A stretch of 64,000 nucleotides of DNA, taken from the NCBI GenBank assembly GCA_020636355.1, contig JACJYB010000009.1:1-64000 (forward strand), written 5' to 3'. Shown here piece after piece: positions 18,492 through 26,287 of this stretch. The notes beneath the pieces were generated by a model, which saw nothing but the letters and a program-made list of their open reading frames with translations, did not search any database and had not been told where the DNA came from. Position numbers and translations under genes: made by a program. The first letter of the stretch is position 1, and every line of letters starts with the position of its first letter. Source of the stretch: Lewinellaceae bacterium. Its GTDB lineage: Bacteria; Bacteroidota; Bacteroidia; Chitinophagales; Saprospiraceae.

Positions 18492-19247
18492 TTAGGAATT
18501 GGGAGCGGGATGTAATGAAAGGGACATCCGACCATTATAATCCTTTTTGGCATTAAGCATCATATTGGCTATCGCCTCTTCCAGACCGCTGTGCTTCGTG
18601 CTCTGTTTGAGTTCTGCAGGAGCTCCGTGGAAATGGACGGTTCCATCCAAAAGGAAAATCAAATCGTCAGCGATTGATTCGACCAGTGGGATGATGTGGG
18701 TTGTTAGGAGAATCAATTTCTCAGCCTTGCGTTCCGCTTCAATCAAATTCCGGAGGGCTACCAGGGCTATGGGATCCAGGCCGGCCGTGGGCTCGTCCAG
18801 GATGCGGATAGGCGTATCATACATAAAGGTCAAAACGAGATTAATCTTTTGCCGGGTGCCTCCGGACAGATGACCTAGCCGGTTTTCCAGGTAAGATTCT
18901 ACGCCAAAATACTGGATGAAATGGTCCCGTAAAGCAGATTTCCCCCGGATTTCTTCGATGACCTGCAGCAACTCCTTTACTTTTAAATTTTCAGGAAAGC
19001 GGGCAATTTGCGGTAGATAACTGATCGAATTACGGTATGAATACGATTCCCGGACTTTTTGACCCTGAACGGTGATGGTGCCTTGACTAGGGATAACCAA
19101 TCCCAGGATCAGTTTGATCAACGTCGATTTGCCACTTCCATTAGGTCCAAGTATTGCTGTTACTCCGGGTTTGGATAACTCCAGGTCAATGGCACGGAGG
19201 ACTTTCAGTTTACCATACGTCTTATACAATTGATTTAATTGAATCAT
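18492..19247 (-). CDS. nosF: ABC transporter ATP-binding protein NosF
   Basis: A 251-aa ABC ATPase with Walker A GPNGSGKST, signature LSGGTRQKI and Walker B IRILDEPTAGLDP, then the H-loop LLTTHIIPL. It is the cytoplasmic motor of the NosDFY complex used in CuZ assembly. Its ATG overlaps the nosD stop (ATGA at 19244-19247), so translation is probably coupled. Position between nosD and nosY gives the specific assignment. Confidence 0.92.
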   Translation of the reverse strand: MIQLNQLYKTYGKLKVLRAIDLELSKPGVTAILGPNGSGKSTLIKLILGLVIPSQGTITVQGQKVRESYSYRNSISYLPQIARFPENLKVKELLQVIEEIRGKSALRDHFIQYFGVESYLENRLGHLSGGTRQKINLVLTFMYDTPIRILDEPTAGLDPIALVALRNLIEAERKAEKLILLTTHIIPLVESIADDLIFLLDGTVHFHGAPAELKQSTKHSGLEEAIANMMLNAKKDYNGRMSLSLHPAPNS

Positions 19248-20491
19248 GGTGCGAGGTTTTGGAATTCAAAGCGCATGACGGGTGAGGGGTCCTGGATCTG
19301 GATCGGGGTCGCGACCGGACTGACTTTTTCGGCGTAATTGAGCAGATCAACTAAAAAACTGCGAAGCAAAATGATGGCTTCCGGGGTCCTGCTAACCACA
19401 TATCCGTAAAGCTTGACCGGACGAAAGGGAATATCACCAATCCCGTCGTGATCAATGTCGTATCCTTCATAATCATCCCAGTAATTGTATGCAAATGCGA
19501 TAGAGCTTTGGTTTTGGGGCATGGTCACATCAAAAGTGTTGAGTTCAAATTTGTTGTGCAGGTAGTTATTGGCTTCACAACCGCCAGCAATTTTTACGCC
19601 CCAGCCATTGCGGCGGAATTGATTTTCGGTAAACAGGATGCGGTTGGATCCTTCGGAAAATATACCGGTGGTATTGTGGTAAAAATCATTCCGGTAAATC
19701 CAGCCATCGTAGATCTCTTTGAGTAATAAACCATAGGCCGCTGTACCCCAGTTATGTGCAAAATTATTTTCACGCATGGTGATCCGGCGTGAGAACATCA
19801 CGGCTACCCCGGCACCATTGGATCCGAAGCGGTTGGTCATATAGTCATCGTCATTGGAAAACATAAAATGCAGGCCGTAACGCAGATTATCGTGACTATC
19901 GTTCGCACAGATCTGACTGCTATCGACAAATTCGAAATAGATGCCATCGCGGTGACCGGAAACCTGGTTTTGGTCGATTTGAATGCCTTTGCAATACCAG
20001 GCGTGAATTGCATTTCCGGATGACACCTCCTCGGTTGCGGTGCCTTCTATGCGATTACCTGTGACGATTACATCTTTGCAATGTTCCAGATAAATTCCGA
20101 AAAAAGTGTTGACCAACAGGTTATTGCGAAGTAAAAGGTGCTTAACCCGCTCGCAACGAATACCCGCCTGGTCTTTCAGATAATTCACCCCTACGTTCTG
20201 TACCTGTAAACCTTCTATGGTCACAGAGTCCGCAGTAATGGTAAGAATTTCGGTTTTGTTTTCGCCATCTACGACCGGCCAGCCTTTTCCAAGGATGGTG
20301 AGTCGCTTATGGACAAAAATATTGCCTTCCCGATAAGTGCCTGGCCATACGATGAGTGTATCACCTGGTCCGGCCTGATCGATACCGCGCTGAATGACTT
20401 TTATTTCCTGATTGGGCCCTATCATGATTTGATGAGCCCAAACTATGGATTGACTCAGCAGCAAGATGGTGACGATCACAGCGGTTTTCAT
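19244..20491 (-). CDS. nosD: Periplasmic copper-assembly protein NosD (parallel beta-helix)
   Basis: A 415-aa exported protein. A Sec signal (residues 1-19, ending WAHQ) is followed by a right-handed parallel beta-helix made of repeated segments such as NNLLVNTFFGIYLEHCKDVIV and NQFRRNGWGVKIAGG (NosD/CASH repeats). NosD is the periplasmic partner of NosFY and binds apo-NosZ during CuZ maturation. The C-terminal part has the conserved NYWDDYEGYDIDHDGIGDIP loop common to NosD-type proteins. ATG overlaps link it to nosL upstream and nosF downstream. Confidence 0.93.
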   Translation of the reverse strand: MKTAVIVTILLLSQSIVWAHQIMIGPNQEIKVIQRGIDQAGPGDTLIVWPGTYREGNIFVHKRLTILGKGWPVVDGENKTEILTITADSVTIEGLQVQNVGVNYLKDQAGIRCERVKHLLLRNNLLVNTFFGIYLEHCKDVIVTGNRIEGTATEEVSSGNAIHAWYCKGIQIDQNQVSGHRDGIYFEFVDSSQICANDSHDNLRYGLHFMFSNDDDYMTNRFGSNGAGVAVMFSRRITMRENNFAHNWGTAAYGLLLKEIYDGWIYRNDFYHNTTGIFSEGSNRILFTENQFRRNGWGVKIAGGCEANNYLHNKFELNTFDVTMPQNQSSIAFAYNYWDDYEGYDIDHDGIGDIPFRPVKLYGYVVSRTPEAIILLRSFLVDLLNYAEKVSPVATPIQIQDPSPVMRFEFQNLAP

Positions 20492-20928
20492 TGGGCGAGT
20501 TCTTTTTTAAGCTCCTCCCAGGTGTACAGGCTGCCGGTTTGGTCCCGGGTTACCGATTGCCATAAGGATGCGTCTGAAGTAGCTGACAGGTAGGCTCCCA
20601 TGGGGCTGGGGATGGCCTGGGAAATCAAATAGGAAGCATCTTCCGCATTCAGTTCCTTTCCTGGATCAAAGTAATCGCCGACCAGTTGGAATCGCCAGCT
20701 GGTTTCCGGATGGTCTGCGATAAAATGAACCATGCATTCGATGGCATCGAAATAGTAGATCTTGCCCGTTGAGCTTACCAGCTCGGAGGCGAATTGGGGT
20801 TTGACCACCGTCATCTGACAGTAAGCGCATCCGACCTGCCCGTAGGGTATGGGTTGTGGCTTCACACTGCATCCGCCAGAGAAAAGTCCTGCCAATAGAA
20901 CAATGGTCGGGAGAATCGAATTTTTCAT
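20488..20928 (-). CDS. nosL: Copper chaperone lipoprotein NosL
   Basis: A 146-aa lipoprotein with the signal ending FSGGC (C20) and a Cu(I)-binding motif GCAYCQM (C34, C37, M39). NosL carries copper to apo-NosZ outside the membrane. The start at 20928 is chosen because its ATG overlaps the stop of the preceding gene (ATGA) and places the lipobox correctly; a start at 20949 would add seven charged residues. Its stop overlaps nosD the same way. Confidence 0.9.
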   Translation of the reverse strand: MKNSILPTIVLLAGLFSGGCSVKPQPIPYGQVGCAYCQMTVVKPQFASELVSSTGKIYYFDAIECMVHFIADHPETSWRFQLVGDYFDPGKELNAEDASYLISQAIPSPMGAYLSATSDASLWQSVTRDQTGSLYTWEELKKELAQ

Positions 20929-21497
20929 GCTTTCTTCTTTTTTAGCCAATAAGCGACGAAAGCGAGAAGAATGGATATTCCTGCCAGGATGCCTCCACGA
21001 TGGGGGTAAGAATAGGCTGTGAAATTCAGAATGGTTTTTTTGCCAAACAGAGGAGGCTGGTAGGTAGCCCCGGGAACTTTAATCGGAGCAGTAGGACTGA
21101 GATTGTGTCCGTAATCGTATTCCCAGAGGTAAAAGTCATAGATTCCGACGGCTGCCAGGAGGATGACCAAAACAGCCCAGGAAATATAAGCCCAGGGCTT
21201 GTTAATCAGTAATGCGAGAAGACCCAGGCCGGCAAGTGCCAGAATGATGTACGGGAAATAGTGCAGCTCAGGAATGGAGTCGGGCTCAATCATTTTCATA
21301 CCCACATAATGATTGAGAATATTGATGTTTTGTAATGTGCCGGGATTATCACCGCCTATTTTATTGATCCAGATATCCATATTGACCCCTGTCGGATATT
21401 GAGGTGCAATCAATTTGATGCGCCACAACGGAAGTTTGAATAAGCTAAGCAGGGCAATGATGCTGAGGGCCATCAGCAATTGCGGTAATCGTTTCAT
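20925..21497 (-). CDS. Four-helix membrane protein in the NosB position
   Basis: A 190-aa protein with about four transmembrane helices (near residues 8-24, 82-100, 103-122 and 168-186) and a conserved-looking extracytoplasmic loop between helices 1 and 2 (APQYPTGVNMDIWINKIGG). It lies directly downstream of nosZ and overlaps nosL. In clade II nos clusters this position is held by nosB, which encodes a polytopic protein thought to help electron transfer or NosZ assembly. The assignment rests on position and topology only; I cannot confirm homology. Confidence 0.65.
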   Translation of the reverse strand: MKRLPQLLMALSIIALLSLFKLPLWRIKLIAPQYPTGVNMDIWINKIGGDNPGTLQNINILNHYVGMKMIEPDSIPELHYFPYIILALAGLGLLALLINKPWAYISWAVLVILLAAVGIYDFYLWEYDYGHNLSPTAPIKVPGATYQPPLFGKKTILNFTAYSYPHRGGILAGISILLAFVAYWLKKKKA

Positions 21498-21521
21498 AAG
21501 TTATTTGGATTGAACGGTATG

Positions 21522-21557
21522 ATTTGGGAGGATTGGAAAGTCCCAACCCTCCCAAAT
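21522..21557 (-). promoter_or_regulatory. Long hairpin between nosZ and the nosB-like gene
   Basis: ATTTGGGAGG (21522-21531) pairs with CCTCCCAAAT (21548-21557) in a perfect 10-bp stem. Inside it TTGG and CCAA extend the helix by 4 bp after a one-base mismatch. No T-run follows on the minus strand, so it is more likely an RNA stability or processing element that sets nosZ levels above the maturation genes than a terminator. Confidence 0.6.
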
Positions 21558-21562
21558 AAGGA

Positions 21563-23545
21563 TTATTGAACAATATCTTCTCCCAGGCTCCATTTCAATG
21601 GCGTATTGCTATTGGCCGGACTGATACGGATATAGCCTTGCATTTCCTGGTGTAATGCTGAGCAGAAATCCGTACAATAAAATGGATAAACACCCGGACG
21701 TTTTGGTTCCCAGACGGAAGTTTCGGTTTGGCCTGGCATGATGAGTATTTCCGAATTATCGTTGCCCATTACGGCGAAACCATGTGGTACGTCCCAGTCT
21801 TGTTCCAGATTGGTCACGTGAAAGAACACTTTGTCACCCACTTTAATGCCTTCAATGTTATCCGGTGCAAAATGCGAGCGTATGGTGGTCATGTAGACAT
21901 GAACTTGATTCCCTTGACGCTCTACTTTAGTCTGTTTTTCTCCCAGGGCGGCGTAGGGATGTTTGTTTTCCTCAATCGGATAAAATTTTACGACACGGGG
22001 TACGACGCGATCTGCAGATATCCCCTGAGCGTAGTGCGGTTCGCCCACGGTCGGGAAGTCGAGCAATAGCCGCATCTTATCGCCTGAGATATCGTACAGT
22101 TGAGCCGACTGGTTTAATTCAGGCCCGGTTGGCAGGTAACGGTCTTTGGTAATTTTGTTCATGGCGACCATATACTTTCCCTGCGGATGTTGGGAATCGC
22201 CTCCGGGGATCATCAGGTGGCCTACCGAATAATAACAGGGAACCCGGTCGAGCACTTCCCAGGTACCGACTTTCCATTTTACGATTTCAGACGAAATGAA
22301 GAAGGTGGTATACGCGTTCCCGTTTCCATCAAATTCTGTGTGTAAAGGCCCCAATCCGGGTTCTTTGACTACTCCACCGACGACCTCTTCGTATTTAAGT
22401 ACAGGAATTCCGCTTATGGTGGTTTCAAACGATTGATTTTCAATCGCAGTCAGCATTTTGGAGAACGAGTGCACGGTGAGGTCAGCAGAAAGCTTTCCGT
22501 TACCTACGATGTATTCACCGCTGGGATCGACGTCTACTCCGTGTGGTGATTTTGGCGTGGGCAGGAAGTATACCAATCCGGGGCATTCTTCAGGAAGCAA
22601 AACTTTTACTTTCTCTTCCATCGTCGAAGTTGCCTGGTGGGTTTCATCGGAATAAACATTGTGTGCGTAACGAGCGGGTATTTCTTTGAATTTGCCCTGG
22701 GCAATGTACTCCTCGGCTTTTTTCCAGTTAACGGCTGCAATAAAGTCTTTATCGTTTTGAGACGCATTGACTTCCAGCAGTGTATTTTTCTGTTCCGTAT
22801 TGTAGGAAGTGAAAAAGGTCCAGCCGTGTGATTTGCCTTTACCGGAATGGGCCAGATCGTAGTCAAAGGCGGGGAGAAGCACCTGGAAAGCTATTTCCAT
22901 CTGGCCACTTTCAGGATTAACCTGAATGAAAGTCAACATCCCTTTAAAATTCTCGGCATAACTGGAGATGGCCACATCATTTTGGGGATATGGCACTCCA
23001 AAGCGAGTGCCGGCGACTACATACTCGGTATTTTCGGTCGTAAATGGGGAACTGTGATTGCCGCCGCTGTTGGGGATTTCTATAATCTCTGCCGTTTCAA
23101 ATGTCGAGAGGTCAACCCGGGCAATACGAGGGGTATTGTTGCCATTGATAAAAATCCAGCGACCATCTGTTTGTCCGTTCGTCTGTGAAAGCTCCGGGTG
23201 ATGCGCGTCATCCCAGGGTACGAAGCCGTAGGAAGTGTTCAGCATAGGTTTCGTTTCTTCGTTAAATCCATATGCTTTCTCTGCATCCACTGAAAAAACG
23301 GGGATAACTTTCAGTAGACGACCGGAGGGCAAACCGTATACGCTGATTTGTCCGGAAAAGCCGCCGGAGAGAAAGGCATAGAATTCATCGTACTGACCGG
23401 GTGCTACGTACACTTCTTCAGCGGCACCCGCATTGGTCACCAGACCTCCTGCGCCCGGGCCTCCGGTGGTATTGCAGCCATTGGTTACCAGCACCAGGAA
23501 AGCAGTGAGTAAAATGGGAATGGAATACAAGGTTAATCGGTTCAT
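21563..23545 (-). CDS. nosZ: Nitrous oxide reductase, clade II (Sec-exported)
   Basis: A 660-aa NosZ that reduces N2O to N2 in the periplasm. The N-terminus is a Sec-type signal or lipoprotein-like leader (LLTAFLVLVTNGC) without a twin-arginine motif, the mark of clade II enzymes. The beta-propeller carries CuZ ligands, first seen in DDAHHPELS (H115, H116) and GGNHSSPF (H164). The C-terminal cupredoxin domain has the CuA motif C624-x3-C628-x3-H632-x2-M635 (CTDFCSALHQEM), with an earlier histidine in VPHGFAVMG. It heads the nos operon and diverges from the Rrf2 gene; an FNR-like dyad lies upstream. No nosR, nosG or nosH is in the window. Confidence 0.97.
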   Translation of the reverse strand: MNRLTLYSIPILLTAFLVLVTNGCNTTGGPGAGGLVTNAGAAEEVYVAPGQYDEFYAFLSGGFSGQISVYGLPSGRLLKVIPVFSVDAEKAYGFNEETKPMLNTSYGFVPWDDAHHPELSQTNGQTDGRWIFINGNNTPRIARVDLSTFETAEIIEIPNSGGNHSSPFTTENTEYVVAGTRFGVPYPQNDVAISSYAENFKGMLTFIQVNPESGQMEIAFQVLLPAFDYDLAHSGKGKSHGWTFFTSYNTEQKNTLLEVNASQNDKDFIAAVNWKKAEEYIAQGKFKEIPARYAHNVYSDETHQATSTMEEKVKVLLPEECPGLVYFLPTPKSPHGVDVDPSGEYIVGNGKLSADLTVHSFSKMLTAIENQSFETTISGIPVLKYEEVVGGVVKEPGLGPLHTEFDGNGNAYTTFFISSEIVKWKVGTWEVLDRVPCYYSVGHLMIPGGDSQHPQGKYMVAMNKITKDRYLPTGPELNQSAQLYDISGDKMRLLLDFPTVGEPHYAQGISADRVVPRVVKFYPIEENKHPYAALGEKQTKVERQGNQVHVYMTTIRSHFAPDNIEGIKVGDKVFFHVTNLEQDWDVPHGFAVMGNDNSEILIMPGQTETSVWEPKRPGVYPFYCTDFCSALHQEMQGYIRISPANSNTPLKWSLGEDIVQ

Positions 23546-23581
23546 AGATCAAGTATTTAAAATATAAAAAGACCTTATTAT

Positions 23582-23601
23582 CTTTAATACAAAGATTAAA
23601 G
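23582..23601 (-). promoter_or_regulatory. Dyad overlapping the probable nosZ start of transcription
   Basis: CTTTAAT (23582-23588), six bases, then ATTAAAG (23595-23601) form a perfect 7-bp inverted repeat. On the minus strand the same bases contain TAATCTTTG, close to a Bacteroidota -7 element. That would place the nosZ transcript start about 40 bp downstream of the FNR-like box. Confidence 0.4.
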
Positions 23602-23620
23602 TCTGGCGAGCCGATTTTCA

Positions 23621-23632
23621 TGATATACATCA
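23621..23632. promoter_or_regulatory. FNR/DNR-like box upstream of nosZ
   Basis: TGATATACATCA is a perfect TGAT-N4-ATCA dyad, matching the core of the Crp/Fnr-family anaerobic consensus (TTGAT-N4-ATCAA). Its centre is about 81 bp upstream of the nosZ ATG. With the -7-like element at 23589-23597 it would sit near -41.5, the normal place for activation. No Crp/Fnr gene is in the window. Confidence 0.5.
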
Positions 23633-23648
23633 TTTAGTGCATTGATAT

Positions 23649-23669
23649 GCATTTAATGGAGGTAAATGC
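23649..23669. promoter_or_regulatory. Inverted repeat in the nosZ-rrf2 intergenic region
   Basis: GCATTTA, seven bases, TAAATGC form a perfect 7-7-7 dyad midway between the divergent genes. The half-site ATGCATTT resembles published half-sites of NsrR, an Rrf2-family NO sensor, but the half-site spacing differs, so this is only suggestive. Confidence 0.4.
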
Positions 23670-23703
23670 TTAATAGTTATTTTCGCTTCCGGATATAATA
23701 AAA

Positions 23704-23719
23704 AAGATGAAAACATCTT
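23704..23719. promoter_or_regulatory. Palindrome directly upstream of the Rrf2 gene
   Basis: AAGATG-AAAA-CATCTT is a perfect 6-4-6 dyad whose right end is 19 bp before the Rrf2 start codon. AAGATG is also the outer half of the enterobacterial NsrR half-site. Autoregulation by the neighbouring Rrf2 protein is the simplest reading. Confidence 0.45.
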
Positions 23720-23738
23720 ATTATTGAGAAAAAGTATT

Positions 23739-24164
23739 ATGTTTTCGAAAACTTGTCAATATGCAATCCGTGCCGTGCTTTATCTCGCGGCGCATACATC
23801 CATCGAAGCGAAAATCCGGGTAGAAGATTTGTCCAACGTTTTGAATGCTCCTCAGCATTTCCTGGCAAAAATTCTGCAGCAGCTGGTACGAAGTCATCTG
23901 ATTTCTTCAATCAAAGGTCCTAACGGCGGATTTTATTTAACGGATGCCAATAAGGCAGGAAACCTGGCTCAGATCGTTGAATGCATCGATGGTCCGGATG
24001 TATTTAAGTCCTGTATCCTTGGGCTGCCCCAGTGTTCTTCCGATCATCCTTGTCCGCTGCATTTCCAGTCTTTCACATTTCGTGAAGGCATTCATTTTCA
24101 TTTGCGGAACCAGACGATTGGAAAAATAGCACAGCAACTTGAAAATGAAGAAATCAAAATTTAA
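23739..24164 (+). CDS. Rrf2 family transcriptional regulator with Fe-S cysteines (NsrR-like)
   Basis: A 141-aa Rrf2 protein. The N-terminal winged helix (MFSKTCQYAIRAVLYLAAH to about residue 70, with the wing GPNGGFYL) precedes a dimerisation helix and three cysteines C92-x6-C99-x5-C105, the usual iron-sulfur ligands of NsrR/IscR/RsrR-type sensors. The spacing differs slightly from both NsrR and IscR. The ATG at 23739 is chosen because the family begins MFSK; an upstream TTG at 23724 adds five residues. Divergence from nosZ and linkage to a cytochrome c suggest that it senses NO or redox state and controls this locus. Confidence 0.88.
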   Translation: MFSKTCQYAIRAVLYLAAHTSIEAKIRVEDLSNVLNAPQHFLAKILQQLVRSHLISSIKGPNGGFYLTDANKAGNLAQIVECIDGPDVFKSCILGLPQCSSDHPCPLHFQSFTFREGIHFHLRNQTIGKIAQQLENEEIKI

Positions 24165-24183
24165 TCATCAAAACCTCGTGTAT

Positions 24184-24660
24184 ATGAAAAATACCATCAT
24201 CCTGCTGGTCGTGGGAATGGCTTTCCTCCGGTGTTCATCGGGATCAGGCTCCGATTCTTCGACCTCTAACCAACCCTCCGTGGAGGCTTCATCTGCGGAT
24301 CAAGCGAATACCAACAAAGGTATCGGTGAAATCAAGCAGGTAGATCTGAATAACCCATTGGACAAAACATTGGTCGCCAATGGATTGGCAATTTATGATT
24401 TGAAATGCTCCGCTTGCCATAAACTGACCGATCAACGGGTTGTTGGCCCCGGATTTAAAGGCGTCACAGAACGACGCACCCCTGAATGGATCATGAATAT
24501 GGCTATGAATGCGGACGTAATGCTGGAACAAGATCCAACGGCAAGAGAACTGTTAAAGGAATGTCTCGTCCGCATGCCGAACCAGAATTTAAGTAAAGAT
24601 GATGCACGGAGCGTGCTTGAATTTTTTTATTCCAACGATGGTCAAGCCGTCGGTAATTGA
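24184..24660 (+). CDS. Cytochrome c lipoprotein of the nos locus
   Basis: A 158-aa monohaem cytochrome. The signal ends FLRC (C17), followed by a Ser/Asn-rich linker (18-50) and a class I cytochrome c domain with CSACH at 75-79 and an axial Met in VRMPNQNLS (M131). It probably donates electrons to the CuA site of NosZ, as c-type cytochromes do in other clade II loci; this is inference from position. It starts 19 bp after the Rrf2 gene and is followed at 26 bp by the polytopic membrane protein, so all three are likely one operon. A longer frame from 24139 overlaps the Rrf2 gene and is less likely. Confidence 0.85.
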   Translation: MKNTIILLVVGMAFLRCSSGSGSDSSTSNQPSVEASSADQANTNKGIGEIKQVDLNNPLDKTLVANGLAIYDLKCSACHKLTDQRVVGPGFKGVTERRTPEWIMNMAMNADVMLEQDPTARELLKECLVRMPNQNLSKDDARSVLEFFYSNDGQAVGN

Positions 24661-24686
24661 GCGCAAATTAATCGTTGATCGGTTGA

Positions 24687-25937
24687 ATGCACCACATGAA
24701 GGAAGACAACTGGTTCGGATTGGCCCTTGTCAATTTTTTAACTGCAGCGGTGCTGGGGATACTTATGCGTTATGCATTTGTAGGGGAAATGGACTGGATG
24801 CCTCCCTATCGGCAAGTTTTGCTTGCCCATTCGCATGTAGTCATGCTGGGATGGCTAAGTCAGACCATCGTGGTGCTCCTGGTGCTGGTTTATCTCGGTC
24901 AGGAAGCCTTATCCCAATCGTTTTATCGCACATTGATCGGATTGCATCAGCTGTCTATACTGATTATGCTGGTTGGGTTTCTAAAAGAGGGGTATGGCGT
25001 CATTTCAATCGCGGGTACGACATTGCAGGGCTTGCTTTCCTATGGTTTTATCCTCAGGTTTTACATGGATGTTCGGAGCAAGTATCCACGGCAGGAATTG
25101 ACCTGGGTATATAGCGCCCTGGTTTTTCAGTTTATTGCATTATTGGGCATTTGGATGATTGCCAGAATCATGGTGATTGGAGGAGGTAAATCAGCACTAT
25201 ATTATGAAAGTGTTCAGTTTTACCTTCATTTCCTGATTAATGGGTGGTTTACGTTTGCCGTACTGGCCATCGTCGTGCGGTGGCTGCCGGATTCTGGCAG
25301 TACGCTATTGCGTAAAGCCTGGATATGGCTGGTATTTTCTTGTTTACTCACCTTTGCGCTGGCTATTACCTGGGCAAATCCAAAGCCGTGGATATTCTGG
25401 ATAAACAGCCTGGGAGTGGTGTTGCAATGGATAGCACTTTACTTTCTGATGCGCTGGTTCGGGAATGTTGTCGGGAAATGGAAACTACAGCTTGCAAAGC
25501 CCATCTATTTTCTGTTTATCCTCATCTTCCTGGCATTTTTTTTAAAGATCGTGATCCAGTCCGCAGTGATCCTTCCGGTTATTGCCAAAGTCGCTTACAC
25601 GATCCGGAATTTTGTAATCGGATTTTTGCACCTGATCTTTCTGGCCTTTTTATCGCTATTTCTTTTGGCATTTGGAGTTCAAAAGAGCTGGTTAAGCAAG
25701 GATCATTGGAGTCTGTATTGGGGCTTGGGGACATTGATAGGAGGTATTCTGGCCACGGAGTTGATGTTATTCGGACAGGGAATATTGCAGTGGGCTGCGT
25801 GGGGATTTATGCCTCATTATTACGAATGGCTTTTTGCATTCAGTTGTCTGTTGCCTCTGGGCGTCCTCCTCCTCCTGGCCAACTACCTGGTGCACCGCTT
25901 CAGGTCATCCGCTCATCCTACCAAGCTGGCGGAATAA
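24687..25937 (+). CDS. Polytopic membrane protein with conserved histidines (haem-copper-oxidase/NnrS-like layout)
   Basis: A 416-aa protein that is nearly all membrane, with about twelve hydrophobic helices. Histidines lie inside or at the ends of helices: LLAHSHVVMLGW (H47, H49), FYLHFLINGWFTF and GFLHLIFLAFLSL. This pattern recalls the haem ligands of haem-copper oxidase subunit I and of NnrS, although the catalytic CuB/Tyr region is not recognisable. It follows the cytochrome c gene in the Rrf2 operon beside nosZ. A role in quinol-to-cytochrome electron transfer or in NO tolerance is possible. The true family is not identified; M1 and M4 are both possible starts. Confidence 0.7.
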   Translation: MHHMKEDNWFGLALVNFLTAAVLGILMRYAFVGEMDWMPPYRQVLLAHSHVVMLGWLSQTIVVLLVLVYLGQEALSQSFYRTLIGLHQLSILIMLVGFLKEGYGVISIAGTTLQGLLSYGFILRFYMDVRSKYPRQELTWVYSALVFQFIALLGIWMIARIMVIGGGKSALYYESVQFYLHFLINGWFTFAVLAIVVRWLPDSGSTLLRKAWIWLVFSCLLTFALAITWANPKPWIFWINSLGVVLQWIALYFLMRWFGNVVGKWKLQLAKPIYFLFILIFLAFFLKIVIQSAVILPVIAKVAYTIRNFVIGFLHLIFLAFLSLFLLAFGVQKSWLSKDHWSLYWGLGTLIGGILATELMLFGQGILQWAAWGFMPHYYEWLFAFSCLLPLGVLLLLANYLVHRFRSSAHPTKLAE

Positions 25938-25945
25938 AAATTCGA

Positions 25946-25980
25946 TGCTTCCATGCGTGACGATGATCTGCATGGAAGCA
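25946..25980 (+). terminator. Perfect 11-bp hairpin after the membrane-protein gene
   Basis: TGCTTCCATGC (25946-25956) pairs with GCATGGAAGCA (25970-25980) across a 13-base loop, starting 8 bp after the stop codon. No U-run follows, so it may be a 3'-end stabiliser or a factor-dependent stop rather than a classic intrinsic terminator. Confidence 0.55.
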
Positions 25981-26287
25981 CCTGTCCATCGGGCATTAGA
26001 AGGAGAAGATTCCAAATTGGTTAACTCCTCATCAATAGCGCTATTCAAAAAGGTTACGGGGTTATGCAGCGTTGATGTACTGAACTCTGGCAGACCAGTT
26101 TTTACCAAATGCCAAAGCTTGTTTAAAAGTCAACATTTAGCGTTTTTTTCCTTCTGCCATCGTTCTTCAGAATTTTTAAAGATGGTGGTATTATCCTTAT
26201 AACCCTTTCGACATTGTTGCAACATTTTAGTGCATTGTTGCATTTTAAGCCTATTGTTGCATGCAGAAGAGCGGACAGCACTTAATT
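25981..26287. other. Convergent intergenic spacer with phased ATTGTTGCA repeats
   Basis: No gene is seen. ATTGTTGCA occurs three times, at 26213-26221, 26234-26242 and 26253-26261, spaced 21 and 19 bp apart, about two helical turns. The first copy lies in the palindrome TGTTGCAACA. Both flanking genes point into this region, so the repeats are not in an obvious promoter for either. Confidence 0.55.

Noticed and set aside
24599..25960. Out-of-frame plus-strand frames at 24599-25114 and 25325-25960
   Set aside because: They overlap the long membrane-protein gene in another frame and have no domain or signal of their own.
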